64,000 bases of DNA from Laburnicola sp. R22_1 (Eukaryota > Ascomycota > Dothideomycetes > Pleosporales > Didymosphaeriaceae), in contig JACONQ010000012.1 in the NCBI GenBank assembly GCA_014281115.1, forward strand, positions 124,001-188,000, written 5' to 3'. Each line of letters opens with the position of its first letter. Position 1 is the stretch's first letter. A program made the position numbers and the translations under genes. Below are positions 13,600 through 24,679 of this stretch, piece after piece. Under the pieces are notes generated by a model, which saw only the letters and a program-made list of their open reading frames with translations, ran no database searches and was not told where the DNA came from.

Positions 13600-14410
13600 T
13601 AGTTTATTTATTACTACTTAGACTATAGTATCCTTATATAAAAATATATCGGCTTGCCAAATACCTTTTTTAACCTATGTTTTTAGTTTAAGGTTAAAGT
13701 AGGTTAAGATAGAAGGTTATTATATACTACTATATATAGCACCTAATTCTAATTAAAGACTACCCTTAAATATCTAGTAATATAATAATAGTTTAAATTT
13801 ACTCGTACCCCTAATCCTTATAAGCTTCTAGTTCTAATATAAGGTTTACTTATAGCGTATATAACACACCTAGCTTATTACTACTACTATTATTAGTTAT
13901 CTACACTCGCGCGCTAAATAAGCTAACTTAATAGTAATAATGATAATAATAGTTAAAAGAATCTCGCAAATCTATACAACACTCTTACTACTATATAGCT
14001 TATTAATAAACACCTTATTCTTCTTCTTTTATATCTCCTACTAGATAATTCTACTACTACTAAGAAGTAATTACATTTACTAGAGTAGAAATATAGTTAT
14101 CCTATTCTTTACGTACTAGACTAGCTGCTAGCTTAACTAGTATATAAGAATAGCCTTATAAATAGTTAAGTATATTTATCTATTATGCTAAATAAGCTTA
14201 TAGATAGAATAGAACTCTAGCGTAGTTACTTTAATAGCTATTTTAATAGTAGTAGCGCATATTTTTAGCGTGTACTTTTTAGAAATAGTAAGTACTTTTT
14301 TAGAAATAATATTAATACCTAGAAGAATAGTAGAGTGTAGAGAAATAGTAGGAAATTTATTAAGAATAACCTTAATATAGTAATAGAGCAATAGTGTATT
14401 TAGTACGTAT
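13600..14410. repeat. Dispersed repeat, partner of 18230-19040
   Basis: It is collinear with 18230-19040 over about 800 bp, with shared features 'ttaacc..atttttta', 'cgcctaa', 'caacactc', 'cttattaataaacacctt' and 'ataatagagtgt..agtgta'. Both copies are diverged, this one more AT-rich. No protein family was recognised. Confidence 0.55.
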
Positions 14411-14480
14411 TACTCTTATCCTACTACTTATAAGAAATATAGCTATTAATATATTAACTTATATTATTTGTAATAATTTA

Positions 14481-14628
14481 GATAGTAGTTTATAACTTAG
14501 AATAGTAGTTTATAACTTAGAATAGTAGTTTATAACTTAGAATAGTAGTTTATAACTTAGAATAGTAGTTTATAACTTAGAATAGTAGTTTATAACTTAG
14601 AATAGTAGTTTATAACTTAGAATAGTAG
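14481..14628. repeat. 20-bp tandem array, 7.4 copies
   Basis: The unit AATAGTAGTTTATAACTTAG is repeated head to tail with a period of exactly 20 bp and almost no variation (the first unit starts with G). Homogeneity in an otherwise eroded island points to recent expansion after the RIP damage. Confidence 0.95.
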
Positions 14629-14775
14629 AGAAAAGATAGCTTATAGCATGGCTACGCTAAAGTCTTATCTCTCTTAAAGTTCTAAGTAACCTCTTTATAA
14701 AGAATTTGCTTATAGGAGTAGCCCTATACTAAAACCGCTAAGCTTGCTTAGTAGTTTAAACGCGCTTTTTTTTGT

Positions 14776-14890
14776 TATTACCTTTTTACGCCTTTATTAA
14801 TTACTAAGCAGGGGGCTCTGCTTTATTTGTTATATTATTTAAGATAAAAGCCTTTATTGTCCTACCCCTAGGTAGATAAAAAAATAACGT
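14776..14890 (+). repeat. Short dispersed repeat family A, copy 2
   Basis: The best preserved of the left-hand copies: 'TAATTACTAAGCAGGGGGC', then TCTGCTT, then 'TTATTTAAGATAAAAG' and 'CTACCCCTAGGTAGATAAA'. It lies just upstream of a copia RNase H relic. Confidence 0.75.
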
Positions 14891-14929
14891 TATATATATA
14901 AAAATATTAAGGTTCTAAATATATAAATT

Positions 14930-15360
14930 TAGTAGTAAATTACTAATAGTAAGTATAGTTTTTATACTACTAGACCTCTACTATGCAAAGCTATTTATCT
15001 TTACTAATAATTTATTTGCTAATAATAGAAACCTAAGCTTATAGCTTAGATTCTTAATTACTCTAGATAATAAATATTATATAGAGAATAGTAATAATAT
15101 TAAGATTATTGCAAATATTATATATTAGAATTTAATTAAGTATAAGAGACTTGTAAAAAGTGTTCTTACTAGTAAGCTATATAGTATAGTTAGAGAATTT
15201 AATAATACTATTACTATTAGTATAACTCTTTAGAAGGTTATACACACGCTTAATTTGCTACTAATTTCTATAATTATCTATATAGATTTAAAGTTTGTAT
15301 ATAGCTACCTTATATAACTTAGCACTATAAATAAAAAGCGCCTAATAATTAATATTATAT
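14930..15360 (+). mobile_element. Copia RNase H relic
   Basis: Plus-strand translation gives a 'SKLYSIVREFNNTITISI' stretch and a 'STINKKRLIINI' stretch. These correspond to the 'SELYG.V.GFD...AI' and 'GTT.EKRLMID' boxes of a class of fungal copia RNase H domains. It is probably the 3' part of the element whose RT lies at 12.3-13.2 kb, with 1.7 kb of other repeats inserted between. Stops and missing Asp codons show it is dead. Confidence 0.55.
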
Positions 15361-15364
15361 TAAT

Positions 15365-16700
15365 CTTCCTTCTGGGCAGGAGTATAAACTATCTCTACTT
15401 ATTAGTTTTTAAGTGGCCTCACTACATTTTATTACTGCGTTTTTTTATTGCATTACTAGCGCTTATATAATATTATATAATATTATATACGTGCTAAGCC
15501 GTAAAACTAGAGCGCGTTAAAGTTGTTCTAATATCTCTCCTAGCTTCTAAGAAAACTAACCCTATAATAATAATATCCTAACTTGCTTACTTACCTACTA
15601 CGTTACTAGATAATTAATACCTACCTTTTAACTTTTTGCCACCCTATTACTAGATAATTAATAATTTAGAACTTTTACTTTACTCTACTGCTGTAATATA
15701 TAATAAATTACGTACGCGCTCCTTACTTCTAATACTAAATAGTACTCTACTATTCTCTACTAACAATCTATTAATCTATTAACCTCTAGTATAGTTCCCT
15801 AGCGTCGGCCTTACTCTACCTATCTTCTATAGAATTAAGTTACATAGATACTCTAAAGATTTCTAAACTAAGCTAATTCTGCTAGTAAAGATTCTATAGT
15901 ACAAGCGCATACTTATATATACCTAACACCTCTTACAGCCATTCTATATAGATTCTACTCTAATAATTACGCTATAGCTTCTCTAGATTATATAGCCTTA
16001 TTTTATTCTTTTAGGGTCTTTTATAACCTTTGCCTATTCTCTCTTATTACTTTTAAACATATATCTAGTAACCCTTATTAATATAGCTAAGTATAAGACA
16101 GCTAAACTAGTAGAAAGTAAGCTATACGTTAAATTCTATATATATAGTCCCTATATACTTATTAAGGTAGTAGGACTCTAATAAACTAGCTAATGCAATC
16201 TATTTACTACACTACTTATATTCTACTACTATATAGTTAGTAATATTAAGTGTTTAACTTTTATAATACTAATTCTAGCTAGCTCTATTATTATTATTAT
16301 CTTTTTATTATATATATATAGACGTGTAACTGCCCGCCTAGTAGTAATAGTGTTATTAGAGCGAGAAATAGTTATATTAGATTATAATCTTAAGATCTTA
16401 CGTAATAATATACTCTATATGTAAGAGTAGATAAATACTTAATATATCTAGTTATAGATTTTTATACTTTATATATAGGCTATATTATATTTTTATCTTT
16501 AACTTTAACTTTAGTATTTATAGACTATAGTATACTATAATTAACTACTTTATTAGTATAAGGAGCTAATTTGCATTTGCTAACAAATAGTTTCTAGCTT
16601 AACTTATTTTACTACTTTACTTGTTTTTAATATGTTTTTAGCACACCTATAGCTTTTTCTTATAGCGTTATACTATATACTAAACGGTGTAAAATATTTC
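15365..16700. repeat. Uninterrupted copy of the repeat split by gypsy
   Basis: It is homologous to 2552-2867 joined to 10757-11835, without the 7.9-kb gypsy insert, and so serves as the empty-site reference for that insertion. No recognisable protein, and the ends are uncertain. Confidence 0.65.
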
Positions 16701-18229
16701 TCTTCCTAATATTATATTAATCTATAAATTATATAAGTATTATAAGATCTTTAAAATTAGATAAATTAATAGGAAGGATAACTTTACTAATGCCTATATA
16801 AAAAGGCTCTAAACTAGGCTGTAGAGTTCTTAATTTTTACTAACTTTTAAATAATTACTATTAAAGTATTAGTTTATTATCTAAAGCCCGCACGCACAAG
16901 CTATATCTAGTCTTTACTTAGAATAGTTGCTTTATTATTTATTTGCTTTTTTATATTTTATATATATATAACTTTTATTTATCTTCTTATTTCTTATTTG
17001 TACATAATATAATTAATAATAAAGATTCTAATTTTATTTTTATATAAGGCGAAGAGAAGCATATTTATTTTATAAAAAGTTATTTATTTTATAAAGAAGT
17101 TTTTTATTTGGGTCTATAGATTGTGCTTATTCTACTACCTTAGCCCCTAGATGCGATAGCTATAGTACGCACTATAGCTTTGCTAAATATATAAGCTATA
17201 AGCTCTATATTTAAAAGTTTATATAGTATAGTAATCTATAAAGAATAAAGACCTAGAGTTACTAATATAGTAGGAAGTATATAGAGCTACTACTAAAGTA
17301 CTATATAACTATACTAAGAGTGCGTAGAAATAGCCTTTATATCTAATTAACTTAGTAACCTAAAAATGTAAATTAATATTATATAAAAGGACTATGTTTA
17401 TATTATATAAAGGCATATTTATAATATTTGGTTTTTACTTTTATTTTAAATTAGTATCTATATAAAGTAGAGAATAGGGGAAACTTATATTAATATAGAT
17501 ATTAATAATAAACTAGTACACTATATAAGAGCTAGTTAGCAAAATAACTTAAATTTAATTATTAGGTAAAGTTTATATAATAATAGTTCTAAGGCTAAGT
17601 ATAAAGTTAGTAGAAATAAGAGCTATCTTTTATAGATATATTAGTACTATATAGAAGTAAAGAACTATATAACTAATTTAGTACTATATAAAGATAGAAT
17701 ACTAGCTTATTAATAATAAAAAGCTAGAAAAGATAATATATATAAGTTAAGGTTAAGAATAGGATATAAAAAAGAAAAGAATAGAGGAAGAGAAGGCACT
17801 TTCTTATATACTTTCTTTTTTATATAAAGCCTTATTATGTAATTATAAAGCCGTAACTATATAATCTTCTAACTCCTACTAGCTCCTTAATAAAAGATAC
17901 CTAATATTATATATTTACTTAATTCTACTACCTAATACGTAAGTTTAGTTATTATATAAACACTAAACTATATAAAAAAGCCCTATATAAATAACACACT
18001 ACTACTATAATCTTATTTCTAATTACTATTAGCTAAACTACTACTTTGTCTTTAATAAAAATAATTATACTTTTAGTAAATTATATTAAGCTATAATAAA
18101 TTATTTTGCAACTTTAGTAAATTATAGTAAAGTATAATAAATTAATTCTATAGCTCTAGCAAATTATAATAAGGCATAATATAATATTACTTAATAAGTA
18201 TCTTTATATAAGCTAAGAGTATTTATATT
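16701..18229. other. AT-rich stretch, nothing recognised
   Basis: Both strands are rich in TA steps and stop codons. No protein motif, TIR or LTR pair could be supported. A triplicated motif near 18,060-18,185 ('agtaaattata.taa.ctataataaatta') suggests a short degenerate tandem repeat. Confidence 0.6.
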
Positions 18230-19040
18230 TATATATAAACCATATGGTTGCATTGTTTATTTTGTGTTAATTACCCTTTTTAACCACATTATTTTTTAAT
18301 TTAAGTCTGCGTAGGTTGGGATAGAAAGGCCGCTCTAGTCTAGCGCCTAAAAATATAGTCTACTCCTAGTCTCCGCCAACACAATAATAGTTTATAAGGA
18401 CAGTTTATAAACTACACACTCGCCTAATATTTATAAGTGCTCTAACGCCTATTAAAATTTACTTAAAGCGTGTATAGTAAACCAAGCTCTATTATTACTA
18501 TTATTAGTAACTGCGCCGTATTTACGCATCGCTTACGTGATACGCTTACGCGTTACACTTACTTAACACTATAATTGCGAGGATCTAACGCATCTATATA
18601 ACACTCCTCTCCCCTAGCAACTTATTAATAAATATCTTCTTCTCTTTTCCCTTGATTCTATTCTCTATTACCGCCTTTCTAACTAGTAGTAATATAAGAA
18701 ACTATGGTAGGAACTTTGTACATCTATTATTACTACTTCTATAGTTACTAATCTATTACTAGCCTAACTAGTACACTAGGACTATCTTATATAGAGTAAG
18801 GTATATCTTTTACTTCTTATTAATAATGCCCTAGATAGAGCGGTATTTTAGTATAGACCTAGTAATAGTGGCGAGTAGATAGATCTTTAGAGCGTACTTT
18901 TGGGCGGCGTTAATAGCGGCATCGGCATTAAGGTTTGAAAAGATAGCGAGAAATAGAGTAATAGTAGTAGAAGTCTTAAGGTTAATTTTAATATAGAGAT
19001 AGAGTGTTAGTGTACTTATAGTGTGTAAGCTTCTACCTAG
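18230..19040. repeat. Dispersed repeat, less mutated partner of 13600-14410
   Basis: It keeps GC-containing words (for example 'gcgtacttttgggcggcg' and 'gcgaggatctaacgcat') where the partner reads more AT-rich, the direction expected from RIP. No coding content recognised. Confidence 0.55.
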
Positions 19041-19237
19041 TATATATTTTATAATAGCACGAACCTGCTAATATGGCTATTACTAGCAATCTTTAGAAAT
19101 AATAGTAAAGAAGATAATAGTTATAGCATTATACTAGTTACAGCGCTAGTGCTATTTTATTTTCTCTTCTAACTCTAAACTAGTATAGCGATATAGTCTT
19201 ACGTATAGTTTTATATATAGTTTTTTTTTAGTTAGAA

Positions 19238-19360
19238 TAGGCGCGCTAACTCCTTTTTATTAACACTACTTTAAAACGCTTTTCTATATTAATAATAGTA
19301 GAAGGGATAACTACTATTATTATAATAATTTTATTAGAAACCCCTTAGTTGCAAAAAAAT
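19238..19360 (-). repeat. Short dispersed repeat family C, copy 2 (inverted)
   Basis: Reverse complement of the family C core: 'AAAACGCTTTTCTATATTAA', then 'TAATTTTATTAGAAACCCCT'. Confidence 0.7.
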
Positions 19361-20639
19361 AATCATAAGAACTATATATAGATAAAAGAAAAAAATAAGT
19401 AAGAATTACTATAAAATATAGTAATAGTTTATATAGAAAAAAGGAAAACTCCTAATAATAACCTTAAAATAAAAGTTACTAGTGTTTATATACTATATAG
19501 ATAAAGTTTATAATAAAAATTACTATAATATATAGTAATAAGTTAAGTTTTTAATAGCTACTATATAATAGACGATATATAACTAGTATATAATTCTCCC
19601 CTAGAGTTAATTTATAATATTACGTAATTCTAGACTAGCTATTTAACTAACCACTATGTTACGTAATTAATAATTTCTTTAATAATATTTTTACTATAAT
19701 AATAATAATAACAATTATAATAGTAACTAACCTAACTATTTTATTAACTCTCTTCTATAGTAGATCCTTTCTTATAACTAGTAAGCTGTATTCTACTCTT
19801 CTAGGACCTTGCTACCGCCTATTTCCTCTATGCTCTCGCCGATCTCCTCTATGCTCTCGCCGCTACTACTTACTCTTACTCTTATTACTTAGTTGTAGTC
19901 CCTTACCTTAATAGTAGTCTAAATAATTACTACTACCTTAATAAGCTTTTTACACTACTACTACGCCTTTAGTATATTATATATTATAATAAACTCTTTC
20001 TCTCTTTTACTCTTACTCTAGTCCTTGCCCTTATAGTTCTTATTACCTATATTTTTAGTTATATTTTCAAGCTTCTACAGTATAATCTTTATATTATACT
20101 ATTATTACGTTATAAAGACTGCGTCTCTACTAATATCTAAGTACTAAAAAGTGTCTTATACTTTAGAATTTAGAGGTATAAGGCGTAGCAAATTAGCCTA
20201 AAGATATTTTTAATAGGGTACTTAAAGATAAGCTTTAGAGGCCTCTTTAATAATCTTTTTAGTTATATAAGGTTACTAAATCTCTAGGGATTATTTTTAA
20301 CTTTGCCTAGCTAGTTATCTATACTCTAACTAAATTTAATAACAGTTATGTTACTATAGGTATTAGACTTAGATATAATATTAGGTTACTAGAAAGTAGT
20401 TATTACGTTGCTAGATATAATAGATAAAGAAATAAAGATTTAGTATACTAGGTATTACTAATATTATAAGAGTAGATAGACTTTATACACTATATATATA
20501 GTAAACTATAGTTACGCTACTACTAGATTATAAGCATAATAACTAAACTATAGTTAAGTGTTTTATTACCTATACTACTTCTATAGTTACAACTCTATAC
20601 TTTACTATAGCTCTCTAATAGTCTACTAGTTAAGAGATA
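19361..20639. other. AT-rich stretch, nothing recognised
   Basis: No gene. A 21-bp direct duplication ('CTCTATGCTCTCGCCG.TC/CT') occurs near 19,827-19,866. The remainder is degenerate AT-rich DNA up to the pogo-like element. Confidence 0.6.
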
Positions 20640-22519
20640 ACGTGTTTATAAGTAAGCTATAAATATAAGTAAGCTATAAATATAAGCAAGCTATAAACCC
20701 CACTAACTTTCTACAACATATTACCTATTAACTATAATGGCTTAACTAATACTTATTCGATTGCCCTATAACAAAGCAAATATCTTCCTAGCTATCTTAG
20801 CTATTAATTAGAATTAGATTTAGAGCGTTAATCGCGCTGCAGCGATATTTAATATTCCTAAAAGCACGCTTCGCAGCTAATGCGCTAGAACTACTATGCG
20901 ACGCGATTGTGAGCCTAAATTAAAGAAGCTTACTAAGCTAGAAGAGGAGGTTATTATTAAGCATATACTTAACCTAGATTCGCGAGGCTTTGCGCCTACT
21001 CTAGGTGCTATATAAGATATGGCGAATAAGCTGCTTGCTAAGCGTAGCGTAGGCCACGTTGGCTAGTAGTGGCCTAGAAACTTTATTAAGCGAACAGACA
21101 GCCTTACAACGCGATTTAATCGAGCCTATAATTAACAGCGAGCCCTCTACGAGGACTCGATAGCTATATAGGCCTGGTTTAAGCTAGTAGTATATATAAA
21201 GGCCACCTATAGTATCTATAATAAGGACACCTTTAACTTTGACAAGACTAGCTTTCTAATAGGCAAGATATCCTCCCAGCTAGTCGTTATAGGCTTAGAG
21301 AGACGTGGTTGGCTAAAAGCGATCTAGCTAGACAATTATGAGTAGGTGACGACAATCCACAGAATTAATGCTGCTGGGTAGGCAATTTCGCCCTTTGTTA
21401 TCTTTGCTGGCAAGTACTACCTCTTAGCCTAGTATAAGGGCGACAATATATTAGGTAACTAGACTATTAGTCTTAGCAACAATAGGTAGACTATAAATAA
21501 GCTTAGTGTTGCCTAGCTATAGCACTTTATTAAGCATATAGTAGAGCGTAGAGTAGGCGCGTGTTAGCTCCTAATACTTAACAGCCATAAGAGCTATAAC
21601 TCACTCGAATTCTAGAAGATCTATAGGAAGAATAAGATTTATACCCTATGTATGCCACCACATTCGTTACACCTCCTATAGCCACTTAACGTGGGCTGCT
21701 TCTCACCGTTAAAGCGGGCGTATAGGCGCTAGGTTAAGGGTCTAATACGCAACTATATTAACTATATTACTAAGCTTAAGTTTCTACTAGCCTTTTGCGC
21801 CGCCCACAACTAGTTAATTATAAAGGAGAATATCTGCGCAAGCTTTTAAGGCTCTAGGCTAGTCCTACACAATCTAGAGGTAGTGCTCTTAAAGCTTAAT
21901 ATTAAGCTTTGTACACCGTCGCCAGCGCTAGCGCTAGCAGCCTTACTAGAGGCCCTATAGGAGTCTGCAACACTAAGCAACGCACGCGAGCTAGACGCTT
22001 AGTTAACTCTAGTTTGTGAGCGGATTTAAAGGCATTAGGGATCTTCTCCTACCTTAGTTATCTAGTTGCTTAATTGGCTTATAAGAGGCGCTAAGAAAAT
22101 AGCGCATTTAATAGTGCTTATGTGCGAGGAGATAGCTACTCTACAAAGGGCAAATAAGGCAGCTACAACGCGTAAATAGCGTAAAAAGAAGCGGATCTAA
22201 AAGCGAGGCACTCTATTAAAGGCAGAGGGAGAGGATATTATTGCTTAAAAGGCTGTTGAGCAGCAACTAGAGGGAGAAATACGGCAAGGCAAGGCGCAGT
22301 TAGTTGTGAGCTGGCAGGCTTCTGCGCGCTGTAGGCGCTGTAGGGAGCCTAGGCACAACTCGCGCACGTGTAAAAAGGCTTCTATAGATACTACTTAATT
22401 TAGAATAGCTATTATATTAATAGAATATTAATACGTTGTGAATTTATATGCTGCGAAAGGCTTAGAGACTTAGTAGGGTTCGCAGCTCGCTTATATTCGC
22501 AGCTCGCTTGTAAACACGT
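20640..22519 (+). mobile_element. pogo/Fot1-like Tc1-mariner element, RIP-dead
   Basis: The 1,880-bp element is bounded by TA on both sides (20638-20639 and 22520-22521). Its termini are inverted: the left reads ACGTGTTTATAAGTAAGCTA and the right, reverse-complemented, ACGTGTTTACAAGCGAGCTG. Each end contains two or three directly repeated subterminal units of about 18 bp ('AAGCGAGCTGCGAATAT' on the right). The right end has kept its GC bases while the left shows the RIP-altered form. It carries the transposase relic 20737-22398. Confidence 0.88.
20737..22398 (+). pseudogene. pogo-type transposase, about 553 codons in one frame with many TAG/TAA
   Basis: A single frame from ATG 20737 to TAA 22396-22398 retains the family order: an N-terminal psq-type HTH, a CENP-B-type HTH region ('GFAPTLGAI..MANKLL'), then a DDE domain. 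Visible DDE words include 'FNFDKTSFLIGKI', 'VTTIHRINAAG', 'ISPFVIFAGKYYL', 'YTLCMPPHS.HLL' and 'PLNVGCFSPLKRAY'. The C-terminus has a zinc knuckle, C-x2-C-x5-H-x4-C (about 22,330-22,372). The second and third catalytic Asp positions read Asn (LILN; PLNVG), consistent with GAC-to-AAC change. More than 25 in-frame TAG/TAA codons are present, but no net frameshift. Confidence 0.88.
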
Positions 22520-22544
22520 TAATATATAACTTAGTTATACTAGA

Positions 22545-22745
22545 TAGTAGACTATTTATTAACTACTATTACTAATACTGCTATATAGAAAGTTAATAAT
22601 ATAATTATTATTATTTTATATATATTTTATTATTACTACTACTATATACTAGGTACTAGGTTTTAGTACCTTTTATTTTACTCCTCTCTATATATAGTGT
22701 AGACTTAACCTTAGTTAGAATCTCCACATAATAAAGATCTTTAAT
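22545..22745 (+). repeat. Dispersed repeat family B, copy 2
   Basis: Contains 'ACTAGGTTTTAGTACCTTTT' and 'AACCTTAGTTAGAATCTCCA', ending 'CACATAATAAAGATC'. It lies directly to the right of the pogo element. Confidence 0.7.
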
Positions 22746-22784
22746 AACTAGTATATAATACTTATATAGTTTGTTTTTTTACGA

Positions 22785-22890
22785 CTAAGGAGTTTCTAAT
22801 AAAAATATTATAATAATAGCAATTATCTCTTCTGCTATTATTAACACAAAAAAGCGTTTTAAGGTAGTGCTAATAAAAAAGAAAGTAGCG
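22785..22890 (+). repeat. Short dispersed repeat family C, copy 3
   Basis: Core 'GTTTCTAATAAAAATATTAT', then 'AAAAAAGCGTTTTAAGGTAG'. Confidence 0.7.
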
Positions 22891-23143
22891 CGTTAGTCGA
22901 AGCTATAATACTTATATTAAGTACTCTTAGTGCTATAAAGTTTTTTTCTTTTTATCTATACTACCTTAAAATAGAATAAGTAATTAATACTAAGTCTATC
23001 TATTTCCTTTATACTACTCTCTTTATATACTTACTCTATATAACCTTTACTTTTACTATATAAATATATACTATTCTATTTATATAGCTAGCTATACAGT
23101 CTATTTAATAGTAGTACTATTACTACTTAAAACTAAAAAGTAA

Positions 23144-23218
23144 AAACGCTTTTTTAATTACTAAGTAGGAGGCTCTGCTTTTTTTTAATATGTTATTTAA
23201 GATAAAAGCCTTTATTGC
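23144..23218 (+). repeat. Short dispersed repeat family A, copy 3 (partial)
   Basis: It has the 'AATTACTAAGTAGGAGGCTC' core and 'ATTTAAGATAAAAGCC' but ends before the usual 'CCTAGGTAGAT' terminus. Confidence 0.7.
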
Positions 23219-23344
23219 GCATGTTTTTAGCTTATAATAAAACTAAGGCGCTAAAATACTAGTTCGATTTTGTCTCCTCGGCCAATCTTATATTTTCATT
23301 CGTTTATATCTATTTATAGTCAACAAAATCTTTTATAGAATATA

Positions 23345-23540
23345 AGACGTCTATTAACTACTATTAATAATGCTGCTATAAAGAAAGTTAATAATAAAAT
23401 TATTGTTATTTTGTGTATATTTTGCTACTACCACTATATACTAGGTACTAGGTTTTAGTGCCTTCTATTTTACTCCTCTCTGTGTATAGTGCGGACTTAA
23501 CCTTAGTTAGAATCTCCACACAACAAAGATGTTCAATAGA
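23345..23540 (+). repeat. Dispersed repeat family B, copy 3 (least mutated)
   Basis: This copy keeps CA/TG bases lost in the others ('GTGCGGACTTAACC', 'CTCCACACAACAAAG'). It is flanked by a 13-bp direct repeat TAGAATATAAGAC (about 23,336-23,348 and 23,536-23,548), which may be a target duplication or part of a larger element. Confidence 0.65.
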
Positions 23541-23689
23541 ATATAAGACTTAATAGCACAACTTAAGCTTAAGAGGTAAAGTATATAAAAAGGGGTGATT
23601 AGTATTAACTATAGTAGGAAGCTAAAGCATAACGCGATGATTGAAAAGGTCCGATCACATGACAACGAACCATAGGACAGCGACCTTAG

Positions 23690-24470
23690 TCACCATTCCA
23701 CTAAGACAGGGTCTTATACTACTATCATCCATGCATTTGCAAAAGACTATCAACAACCCTCACATATTCTCGAATCAGAAGCTCGGTGCGCGCTTCATCT
23801 CGAACGTATTCGGCATTCCAAAGGCTGCAGCGGATGTGGTTGAAGCAGACGTGACGACGAACAAGTTAGTTGGCGATGTACCCGTATATGCGGGGCAGAC
23901 GATTCTGGTTCTGGACGAAAGCCCTTCCCCGCCAGCCGGGTGCCAGAATCCAGATGCGTTATACGCATGCAACAAGAGACTGCATTTAACTCCCTACAAT
24001 CAAAAGACAGAATCAATACCTTTGTAACGCGGTTCATACGCGCTCTCGAGGGTTATCTAACACCGAGTGACGTCACTCATGCGTGGAAGGAGTTTGACGA
24101 TCTTTACCACTTTTTCAGAAACGTATCATCGATCAATGTAATGCATGCGGTCTGTGGACCGGACCTTTTTAGAAAGGGGACAGAATTCGTGGATAGTTTT
24201 TGGACTTTCGACGAGAAGGTGCACTACCTACACATATAGCCACCGAAGTTTTTGATATCAAAAGCATACAAGACTCGTCAGTACGGTTTGGGCAAAATAC
24301 GCGAGTGGGCTATTGGGCAGTCCAAAGGCAAGGTGTACACAGCAGACGGCCATTGGGACAAAGCATGGGGTCTGCTGATAATGCGAACAAGAAATGGTCT
24401 GTATGATAGATTCTCAGAGTATCATGGCGAGCTTGCTCGGGAGGGAATACGTATGGATCTGTTAGGTCAG
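23690..24470 (+). pseudogene. Cytochrome P450 N-terminal half, broken
   Basis: Translated segments follow the first half of a fungal microsomal P450: 'PHIFSNQKLGARFISNVFGIPKAA' (frame 1), then in frame 0 'ALEGYLTPSD', 'FDDLYHFFRNVSSINVM', 'VCGPDLFRK....FVDSFWTFDEKV', then 'PKFLISKAYKTR..GLGKIREW', 'ADGHWDKAWG', 'MRTRNGLYDRFSEYHGELAR'. The I helix (A/G-G-x-D/E-T), ExxR and the Cys heme-binding loop are absent, so it lacks everything catalytic. There is a frame change near 23,980-24,000 and an in-frame TAG at 24237-24239. It lies immediately at the edge of the AT-rich island. Assignment rests on the motif spacing of the family, not on the heme signature. Confidence 0.65.
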
Positions 24471-24505
24471 GTAACGGTCTGGTTGCGCATCTCACACAAC
24501 GATTG

Positions 24506-24679
24506 AAAGAAGAGGTGCTATATGTCTACACGCAGACTCTCAGAATTGTATGGTTGGTGGCGATGGCATTTGCTGCATGCGGTTTTCTTGCCTTCTTCGA
24601 GCAGCATATTGCACTGCGCACAGAGTTAGATACGAAATACGGCTTGGAAGTAAAGGAAGACGTTGGGGAAAAGGAACCA
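24506..24679 (+). pseudogene. C-terminal tail of an MFS (DHA-type) transporter
   Basis: An open stretch ending at TAG 24677-24679 reads one hydrophobic helix followed by a charged tail ('LRIVWLVAMAFAACGFLAFF', then E-Q-H-I-A-L-R-T-E-L-D-T-K-Y-G-L-E). This is the usual end of fungal 14-TM drug/toxin exporters (last TM, then '..LR.EL.TEFGLE'). Everything upstream of the last helix is missing and is replaced by the P450 fragment, so this is a deletion/fusion scar. It is too short to work. Confidence 0.6.

Larger units (their letters stand above)
1..23600. other. AT-rich RIP-type transposon island
   Basis: The whole stretch is dominated by TA, TTA and CTA steps with very few CA or TG dinucleotides left, and every reading frame is cut by TAG/TAA. 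It ends sharply near 23,600, where normal codon-like composition returns. Recognisable inside are copia, gypsy and pogo relics, short dispersed repeats and tandem arrays, listed separately. No cellular gene was seen. Known biology: such AT isochores in Pezizomycotina arise from RIP of repeats and are usually heterochromatic; the chromatin state here is inference. The island reaches the left edge of the window, so its full size is unknown. Confidence 0.9.

Noticed and set aside
14188..14391. 67-codon minus-strand ORF
   Set aside because: Low-complexity Ile/Lys/Thr sequence in repeat DNA, not preserved in the partner repeat at 18.2-19.0 kb.
14481..14628. CRISPR-like appearance of the 20-bp array
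   Set aside because: Units are directly adjacent with no unique spacers, and the DNA is fungal.
1..23600. Centromere or subtelomere identity of the island
   Set aside because: AT-richness and transposon stacking are compatible with either, but no telomere repeat, telomere-linked helicase or other defining feature is visible.
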